From: Bacillota bacterium
Lineage (GTDB): Bacteria > Bacillota > Sulfobacillia > JAJZYS01 > JAJYTV01
Direction: 5' to 3'
Assembly (NCBI GenBank): GCA_021806845.1
Contig: JAKAPV010000161.1
Coordinates: 1-6,970 of the forward strand
Length of the DNA stretch: 6,970 nucleotides
How positions within the stretch are numbered: position 1 is the first letter of the stretch; every line of letters begins with the position of its first letter. The notes beneath the pieces are model-generated. The model did not search any database, had not been told where the DNA came from, and was given only the letters and a program-made list of their open reading frames with translations. This document shows, one piece after another, positions 1 to 4,124 of the stretch. A program made the position numbers and the translations under genes.

Positions 1-7
1 AGAGGAG
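1..7 (+). promoter_or_regulatory. Shine-Dalgarno sequence for porD
   Basis: AGAGGAG lies at the very start of the window. It is only one base from the in-frame GTG at 9 but ten bases from the ATG at 18, a usable spacing, so it favours the ATG at 18 (or 21) as the porD start over the GTG. Confidence 0.55.
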
Positions 8-17
8 CGTGGTAGTC

Positions 18-359
18 ATGATGGACGCTGACTGGATGTCAAGCCTGCGGGCCGGCGCTGTCGTCCTGCCTGGCGACGCGCCGCGCCCGCGCACGGGCGG
101 CTGGCGCACCGGCGGCAAGCCGGCTGTGGATCTCGGACGCTGCGTCGACTGCCTCGTCTGCTGGATCCACTGCCCGGACACGGCGGTGCAGCAGCGCGCG
201 GCCGTCTTCCAGGGCTTCGACTACGACCTTTGCAAGGGTTGCGAGATCTGCGTCGAGGTCTGTCCGACCGGGGCCATCCAGATGGTCGCGGAAGAGGCGG
301 CGCTCGATCCGGGCGGCGTACTGCCGGGGACGGGGGTGCTCGCGCATGGCCAAGCTTGA
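18..359 (+). CDS. porD: 2-oxoacid (pyruvate):ferredoxin oxidoreductase, delta (ferredoxin) subunit
   Basis: A 113-aa 2x[4Fe-4S] ferredoxin subunit that passes electrons from the TPP/Fe-S core of the cytoplasmic enzyme to free ferredoxin. Two cluster motifs are visible: C42-x2-C45-x2-C48-x3-C52-P and C72-x2-C75-x2-C78-x3-C82-P. Each motif has the classic bacterial-ferredoxin spacing. The stretch before the first motif (G-x-W-R-T, residues about 28-31, then a P-x-V-D run) is typical of PorD rather than of free ferredoxins. Length fits the family (about 90-115 aa); the N-terminal 25 residues are slightly extended. ATG 18 is chosen over GTG 9 because of Shine-Dalgarno spacing; ATG 21 and ATG 36 are alternatives. 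Its last 14 nt overlap the porA start, implying translational coupling in a por operon. Family assignment is firm. The substrate (pyruvate versus branched-chain or aryl 2-oxoacid) cannot be fixed from this subunit. Confidence 0.92.
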   Translation: MMDADWMSSLRAGAVVLPGDAPRPRTGGWRTGGKPAVDLGRCVDCLVCWIHCPDTAVQQRAAVFQGFDYDLCKGCEICVEVCPTGAIQMVAEEAALDPGGVLPGTGVLAHGQA

Positions 360-1533
360 GCTGGCGCAGCAGGTGCTGACGGGAGCCGAGGCGGCCGCGC
401 ACGCGATGCGGCAGATCCGGCCGGATGTGGTTCCGCTCTATCCGATCACGCCGCAGACGCCGATCATCCAGACCTTCAGCCGCTTCGTCGCGGACGGCGA
501 GACGGACACGGTGCTCCTCCAGGTGGAATCGGAGCACTCAGCGATGAGCGCCGCCGTCGGAGCGGCGCTCGCGGGCGCCCGCACGATCACGGCGACCGCC
601 TCGCAGGGACTCGCGCTGATGGTGGAGGTGGTCTACATCGCGGCGGGCCTGCGCGCGCCCGTCGTCATCGCCGTCGGCAACCGCGCGCTGTCGGGGCCGA
701 TCAACATCCACGGGGACCACTCGGACGGCATGCTCGCCCGCGACAGCGGCGCCCTGCAGGTCTACGCGCAGGACGCCCAGGAGGCCTACGACCTGATGCT
801 GATGGCGCCGCGCATCGCGGAGCACCCGCGGGTCCTCCTGCCGATCATGGTGGGGCAGGACGGCTTCAACGTGACGCACTCCGCGGAGCCGGTGGCGCTC
901 CTGCCGGACGCCGAGGCCGCGGCGTTCGTGGGGGAGTACGAGATCCCGTACGCGCTGCTGCAGGGGCCTTCGTCCAGCCACGGCGTCTTCGCCATGCCGG
1001 ACTCCTACTTCGAGATCCGCCACCAGATGATCTCGGCCGCGGAGGCGGCCCGGGATGTCTACCGGGAGGTCACGGAGGACTACCGGCGCCGCTTCGGCCG
1101 CTACCTGCCGGCGCTCGACTGCTACCGCACCGACGACGCGGAGCGCGCCATCCTCTTGATCGGCTCGGCCGCGGGCACGGCGAAGGACGTCGTCGACGAG
1201 CTGCGGGCCGCGGGCGAGAAGGTGGGCTGCGTCGCGGTGCGCCTCTACCGGCCGTTCCCGCACGAGGAACTGCGCGCCGCCCTCGCCGGCGTAGCGCGCG
1301 TCGCGGTGCTCGACCGCGCGGCGTCGCCGGGGGCATTCCCGCCGCTCTACAGCGATGCGCTCGCCGCGCTCTACCGGAGCGGCGTCGATCTGCGCAGCTA
1401 CATCTACGGCCTGGGCGGCCGCGACCTGCCCCAGGGCGACGTGCACCGGGCGCTGCGCGAGCTCGCGGAGCCGCCGCGGGCGGGGATCGGCTACCTCGGT
1501 CTCAGGGGGGATGGTGGAGATGGCGAGCCTTAA
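346..1533 (+). CDS. porA: 2-oxoacid (pyruvate):ferredoxin oxidoreductase, alpha subunit
   Basis: A 395-aa alpha subunit of the four-subunit-type enzyme that converts a 2-oxoacid plus CoA to acyl-CoA, CO2 and reduced ferredoxin (reversible in some organisms). Domain I opens with Y32-P-I-T-P-Q-T-P39, the family's substrate/TPP-side motif, followed by E61-S-E63-H-S-A-M. A Glu here contacts the TPP aminopyrimidine in characterised PFORs; E63 is my inferred equivalent. G111-N-R-A-L-S-G-P-I-N then holds an Arg (R113) at the position of the substrate-binding Arg of characterised PFORs. From about residue 266 a transketolase C-terminal-like domain follows (A-I-L-L-I-G-S, R-L-Y-R-P-F-P, A-V-L-D-R-A). 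Length matches PorA (about 380-400 aa). It overlaps porD and porB by 14 nt each. A G-rich stretch (about 327-336) is a weak ribosome site. The subunit appears intact. Substrate is most likely pyruvate, but 2-oxoisovalerate-type (Vor) or aryl-glyoxylate enzymes share this architecture. Confidence 0.93.
   Translation: MAKLELAQQVLTGAEAAAHAMRQIRPDVVPLYPITPQTPIIQTFSRFVADGETDTVLLQVESEHSAMSAAVGAALAGARTITATASQGLALMVEVVYIAAGLRAPVVIAVGNRALSGPINIHGDHSDGMLARDSGALQVYAQDAQEAYDLMLMAPRIAEHPRVLLPIMVGQDGFNVTHSAEPVALLPDAEAAAFVGEYEIPYALLQGPSSSHGVFAMPDSYFEIRHQMISAAEAARDVYREVTEDYRRRFGRYLPALDCYRTDDAERAILLIGSAAGTAKDVVDELRAAGEKVGCVAVRLYRPFPHEELRAALAGVARVAVLDRAASPGAFPPLYSDALAALYRSGVDLRSYIYGLGGRDLPQGDVHRALRELAEPPRAGIGYLGLRGDGGDGEP
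1504..1510 (+). promoter_or_regulatory. Ribosome-binding site deciding the porB start
   Basis: AGGGGGG abuts the ATG at 1511 but sits nine bases from the in-frame ATG at 1520, which therefore looks like the better start. That choice gives a protein beginning M-A-S-L-K and a 14-nt overlap with porA. Confidence 0.45.
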
Positions 1534-2008
1534 GCAGCTGGCGCTCCGCGAGGAGGAGCAGACGGGATTCTTCGGCGGGCACTCCCTGTGCGCCGGCTGC
1601 GGCATTCCGCCGATCGTGCGCACCGTGCTCGGCTCGATCCCGGGCAAGAAGGTCGCGATCAGCGCGACGGGCTGCCTCGAGGTCGCGACGACCCGCTACC
1701 CCTTCACGGCCTGGGGAGTTCCCTGGATCCACGTCGCCTTCGAGAACGCCGCGGCCGTCGCAGGCGGCGTCGAGGCCGCCTACAGGGCGCTCTCGCAGCG
1801 CGGGAAGATCGGCGAGGAGCCGGTCACCTTCGTCGCCTTCGCCGGCGACGGCGGCACCTACGACATCGGGCTGCAGGCGCTCTCCGGCGCGCTCGAGCGG
1901 GGACACCGCCTGATCTACGTCTGCTACAACAACGAGGCGTACATGAACACGGGCATCCAGCGCTCGGGAGCCTCGGGCGCGGGAAGTCCGAGCGCCGCAA
2001 GGACATGA
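1520..2008 (+). CDS. N-terminal fragment of PorB (TPP motif and three cluster cysteines)
   Basis: This is the reading frame that would actually be translated from the porB start: 162 aa. It is clearly PorB through residue 151 (cluster cysteines C24, C27 and C52; TPP motif 109-145). The last 11 residues have no counterpart in the family and arise from the shifted frame. On its own it lacks the fourth cluster ligand and the C-terminal domain that packs on PorA, so I would not expect it to be a working subunit unless the second fragment is also made and assembles with it. Starts at 1511 (three residues longer) or further upstream are possible but less well placed. Confidence 0.6.
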   Translation: MASLKQLALREEEQTGFFGGHSLCAGCGIPPIVRTVLGSIPGKKVAISATGCLEVATTRYPFTAWGVPWIHVAFENAAAVAGGVEAAYRALSQRGKIGEEPVTFVAFAGDGGTYDIGLQALSGALERGHRLIYVCYNNEAYMNTGIQRSGASGAGSPSAART

Positions 2009-2448
2009 CGGCGATCGTCGTCGCCCACCACATCCCCTACGCCGCGCAGGCCGCGACCTCGCACTGGCAGGACCTCAGCCGCAAGGTGGAGCGCGCGGCG
2101 CAGGCCGACGGCCCGAGCTTTCTCAACGTCCTCGCGACCTGTCCGCCAGGCTGGGGACACGACGCGAAAGACAGCGTGAGGCTCTCGCGCATCGCGGTGG
2201 AGAGCCGCTACTGGCCGCTCTTCGAGGTGGTCGAGGGACATTACCGCATCACGCACCGGCCGGCGCGCCAGCGGCCGCTCGAGGAGTGGCTGAACCTCCA
2301 AAGGCGCTTTTCGCACCTGCACGGCGAGCGCGGCGCAGACCTCGTCGTGCGCCTGCAGGCGGAGCTCGACGAGGGATGGGCGCAGCTCCTGGAGCGCGAC
2401 GGGGCGGACGCCGAGTGGTTTCGGGCGCGAGAGGAGGCCGGCGCCTGA
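2005..2448 (+). CDS. C-terminal fragment of PorB, possible re-initiation product
   Basis: A 147-aa open frame beginning M-T-A-I-V-V-A-H-H-I-P-Y, which corresponds to the PorB region after the TPP motif. It contains C46 in T-C-P-P-G-W (the fourth proximal-cluster ligand) and the conserved Y-W-P-L-F-E near residue 70. The rest, about residues 80-147, is charged and helical-looking and resembles normal PorB tails. Its ATG (2005-2007) overlaps the stop of the first fragment as ATGA, a classic termination-re-initiation geometry. The AAGGA at 1999-2003 is only one base from the ATG, too close for a standard ribosome site. The same Met codon would exist inside an intact porB, so the geometry may be accidental. 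Family identity is firm; separate translation is speculative. Confidence 0.5.
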   Translation: MTAIVVAHHIPYAAQAATSHWQDLSRKVERAAQADGPSFLNVLATCPPGWGHDAKDSVRLSRIAVESRYWPLFEVVEGHYRITHRPARQRPLEEWLNLQRRFSHLHGERGADLVVRLQAELDEGWAQLLERDGADAEWFRAREEAGA

Positions 2449-2508
2449 GTCCCTGTGCCTTCACGTGACATAAGATGGGGCGCAAGACTTCCGCAGGAGG
2501 AATGCGCA
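2449..2508 (+). promoter_or_regulatory. Short intergenic leader upstream of the methyltransferase
   Basis: A 60-nt gap after porB. It has a perfect 8-nt palindrome, TCACGTGA (2461-2468), and a locally AT-rich ACATAAGAT (2469-2477) that stands out in this GC-rich window and could serve as a -10-like element. I see no convincing -35 box at the right distance. The following gene may simply be read through from the por operon. Confidence 0.25.
2495..2500 (+). promoter_or_regulatory. Strong Shine-Dalgarno sequence for the methyltransferase
   Basis: AGGAGG, a perfect consensus, ends eight bases before the GTG at 2509. It is the clearest ribosome-binding site in the window. It decides for GTG 2509 over the upstream in-frame GTG at 2455, which has no such site. 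Confidence 0.75.
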
Positions 2509-3081
2509 GTGCGCCCCGAGCGCGACTTCACCCCGCCCAGTGCCTTCTGCCCGCACCCGGAGCGCTGGACGGCCATCGATGCGGCATCAGCAGAGCGCGA
2601 GGTCACAGAACTTGTCGCGAGCCTCGTGCGTGCCCTGCAACCGGACTATGTGGTGGAGACCGGAGCCGCCTACGGCTACACGGCGCAGGCGATCGGAGAG
2701 GCCCTGCGGCGCAATGGGCACGGGCGGCTCGTGACGCTGGAGATCGACGAGGCGCGCGCCGTCGAGGCGGAGGAGCGCTGCGCGGGGCTGCCGGTCAAGG
2801 TCCTGCAGCAGCACTCGCTACAGTTCGTGCCGGAGGAACCGGTCGGATTCGCCTGGCTCGACTCGTCGGCCGAAGAGCGTGACCGGGAGCTGCGCCGCTA
2901 CCTGCCCTGGATGGCGAGCGGCACGCTCGTGGCGGTGCACGACACGGGACCGCACTTTCCCGTGCACCCGCGCCTGCAGGCGCTCGTAAAGGAAGGTTTC
3001 GTGCGCGGGGTGCGCCTGCGCACGCCACGCGGCGTTTCGCTCCTTGAGGTGCTTGCCGACGGGATGCACAGCGCGCAGTGA
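2509..3081 (+). CDS. Class I SAM-dependent methyltransferase, Methyltransf_24-like
   Basis: A 190-aa protein with a Rossmann-type SAM-methyltransferase layout. Motif I is V48-V-E-T-G-A-A-Y-G-Y-T (glycine-rich SAM loop after beta-1). An acidic end of beta-2 follows in L-V-T-L-E78-I-D80, expected to bind the SAM ribose. Next come F-A-W-L-D118 at the beta-4 position and G-T-L-V-A-V-H144-D145 at beta-5. The Asp/His-Asp pattern (F-x-x-x-D ... V-H-D) is typical of the Methyltransf_24 group, which includes O-methyltransferases and many of unknown substrate. There is no signal peptide or membrane segment, so it is probably cytoplasmic. The start is set by AGGAGG. It stands alone: 60 nt after porB and closed by a GC hairpin directly after the stop. 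The context gives no clear substrate. Family assignment is good; function is unknown. Confidence 0.8.
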   Translation: MRPERDFTPPSAFCPHPERWTAIDAASAEREVTELVASLVRALQPDYVVETGAAYGYTAQAIGEALRRNGHGRLVTLEIDEARAVEAEERCAGLPVKVLQQHSLQFVPEEPVGFAWLDSSAEERDRELRRYLPWMASGTLVAVHDTGPHFPVHPRLQALVKEGFVRGVRLRTPRGVSLLEVLADGMHSAQ

Positions 3082-3082
3082 C

Positions 3083-3111
3083 GGGGGCGGCCGGCGGGTC
3101 CGGCCGCCCCC
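3083..3111 (+). terminator. Perfect GC hairpin directly after the methyltransferase stop
   Basis: GGGGGCGGCCGG (3083-3094) pairs exactly with CCGGCCGCCCCC (3100-3111) around the five-base loop CGGGT, giving a 12-bp all-G/C stem one base after the TGA. No T-run follows (the next bases are CGCCGCGCC), so it is not a canonical intrinsic terminator. In high-GC genomes such U-less hairpins are often found at gene ends and may stop transcription or protect the mRNA 3' end. It separates the por/methyltransferase block from the next operon. Confidence 0.6.
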
Positions 3112-3251
3112 CGCCGCGCCCTGGAAGGCAGCGCGGGCCGATCGCCGGAGGGGTCCAGTTTGCGGGCTCTGGGCGCAATTTCCGCTGCCCGGAGCAGGAC
3201 TTGCGCCGCATGCCCCAAAATGTCTTGCGTACGACCTCTGGGGGGATTGCG
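3112..3251 (+). promoter_or_regulatory. Leader of the FAH-glc operon, probable promoter region
   Basis: A 140-nt gene-free stretch between a terminator-like hairpin and a three-gene overlapping cluster, so it is the natural place for that operon's promoter. It is somewhat less GC-rich from about 3155 on (CAATTTCC, CCCCAAAATGTC). TTGCGC at 3201-3206 could be a -35 but has no matching -10 about 17 bases on. No riboswitch or clear operator was recognised. Confidence 0.3.
3240..3246 (+). promoter_or_regulatory. Ribosome-binding site for the FAH-family gene
   Basis: GGGGGGA ends five bases before the ATG at 3252. It supports this start over the in-frame ATG at 3210, which would add 14 residues unlike the family's usual M-R-L opening. 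Confidence 0.45.
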
Positions 3252-4124
3252 ATGCGGCTCGGAACATGGCGTGCGCCGGACGGCCCGCGCGTCGTCGCAC
3301 TGGTGATGGACAAGTGGCTCGACATCTGTGCGCTGCTTTCGGGGGATGTGCGCGGCAGGGATCTTTCGGCCCTGATCCGGGACTGGTCCGCGCTTTCGCG
3401 GACGATAGAGGACGGGGCGCGGCGCGCCGCGGCGGGCGAGCTCGCCCTGATCGCGGCGGACGAGACCGCGCTCGCGGCGCCGCTGCCGCAGCCGCGCCGC
3501 ATCCTCTGCATCGGCCACAACTACAGAGAGCACGTCGCGGAGCAGAAGGCGGAGCTGCCGGCGGCGCCAGAGGTGTTCATCCGCCTCGCGTCGACCCTTT
3601 GCGGGCCGCGCGACCCGATCCTGCTACCGCGCGAAACGCCGCAGGTGGACTACGAGGCGGAGCTCTGCGTCGTCATCGGGCAGGGCGGCCGGCGGATCGC
3701 GAAGGAGCAGGCGCTGTCGGCCGTCTTCGGCTGGACCGTCCTCGACGACGTCTCGGTGCGCTCCTACCAGTACCGCGGCAAGCAGTGGACGCCAGGCAAG
3801 AACTTTCCCGGCACGGCGCCCTGCGGCCCCTATGTTGTGACGCGCGACGAGCTGCCGGACCCGCAGATGCTCGACGTATCGTGCGTGCTTTCGGGCGAGC
3901 GGATGCAGCACGGCAGCACCGCCGACATGATCTTCGACGTCGCGTCGATCATCGCGGACGTGTCCGTCTTCACGGCGCTCGAGCCGGGGGACCTGATCGC
4001 GACCGGAACGCCGCCGGGCGTCGGCATGGCGCGGCGCCCCCAGCGCTGGCTGCGGGCCGGCGACCAGGTGGAGTGCTCTGTCTCAAAGGTCGGGACGATC
4101 GCCAATGTCTGCGTCCTCGATTGA
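3252..4124 (+). CDS. Fumarylacetoacetate hydrolase (FAH) family protein
   Basis: A 290-aa cytoplasmic FAH-fold enzyme. The family includes acylpyruvases, fumarylpyruvate hydrolases, 5-carboxymethyl-2-hydroxymuconate isomerase/decarboxylases and oxaloacetate decarboxylases, all acting on 2-oxoacid-type substrates with Mg2+ or Mn2+. An N-terminal cap (about 1-75) starts M-R-L-G-T-W. The core contains C-I-G88-H-N-Y-R-E-H94-V-A-E97, with the H-x-x-E catalytic pair of the FAHD1-type group. D-Y-E135-A-E137-L and L-D-D166-V give the metal-binding acidic triad, W-T-P-G-K183 a conserved Lys, and T251-G-T-P-P-G-V-G the C-terminal signature. The loop after K183 reads N-F-P-G-T-A-P-C-G-P, where F-D-T-F-x-P-x-G-P is usual, so substrate choice may differ from well-known members. 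Its last 20 nt overlap the GlcD-GlcE gene, implying co-expression with a 2-hydroxyacid oxidase. The exact reaction cannot be read from sequence. Confidence 0.87.
   Translation: MRLGTWRAPDGPRVVALVMDKWLDICALLSGDVRGRDLSALIRDWSALSRTIEDGARRAAAGELALIAADETALAAPLPQPRRILCIGHNYREHVAEQKAELPAAPEVFIRLASTLCGPRDPILLPRETPQVDYEAELCVVIGQGGRRIAKEQALSAVFGWTVLDDVSVRSYQYRGKQWTPGKNFPGTAPCGPYVVTRDELPDPQMLDVSCVLSGERMQHGSTADMIFDVASIIADVSVFTALEPGDLIATGTPPGVGMARRPQRWLRAGDQVECSVSKVGTIANVCVLD

Larger units (their letters stand above)
1520..2448 (+). pseudogene. porB: 2-oxoacid:ferredoxin oxidoreductase beta subunit, interrupted by a frameshift and internal deletion
   Basis: The beta subunit binds TPP and the proximal [4Fe-4S] cluster. 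The N-terminal part has H-S-L-C24-A-G-C27 and G51-C52-L-E, three of the four cluster cysteines. It also has the TPP motif G109-D-G-G-T-Y-D through Y-N-N-E-A-Y-M-N-T-G145. After I-Q-R-S-G-A151 the frame runs S-G-A-G-S-P-S-A-A-R-T and stops at 2006-2008. The rest of PorB continues in the frame one base back: G-K-S-E-R-R-K-D-M-T-A-I-V-V-A-H, then T-C-P-P-G-W carrying the fourth cysteine (codon 2140-2142), and V-E-S-R-Y-W-P-L. Family members normally have T-P-x-G-A-x-T-T-T-x-P between the two parts, and none of it is present. A lost segment of 3n+1 nt, roughly 35-45 nt, would explain both the frame change and the gap. I call it broken. The alternatives are a misassembly or a true split into two coupled polypeptides (see the next two entries). 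Confidence 0.85.

Noticed and set aside
9..17. GTG at 9 as the porD start.
   Set aside because: The AGAGGAG ribosome site would be one base away, which is too close. The ATG at 18 has workable spacing.
538..1647. A 369-codon - strand frame opposite porA.
   Set aside because: The composition is that of an antisense shadow (Arg, His, Val, Asp rich), and porA on the + strand is unambiguous.
1960..2010. Programmed ribosomal frameshifting as the explanation for the porB frame change.
   Set aside because: There is no slippery heptamer (the site is CGGGCGCGGGAAG), and a frameshift would not account for the missing conserved residues.
3167..3190. A possible sigma-54-like GG...GC element (GGGCGCAATTTCCGCT) in the FAH leader.
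   Set aside because: It matches only the GG and GC cores and a few other positions. In GC-rich DNA this is expected by chance, so I do not call a sigma-54 promoter.
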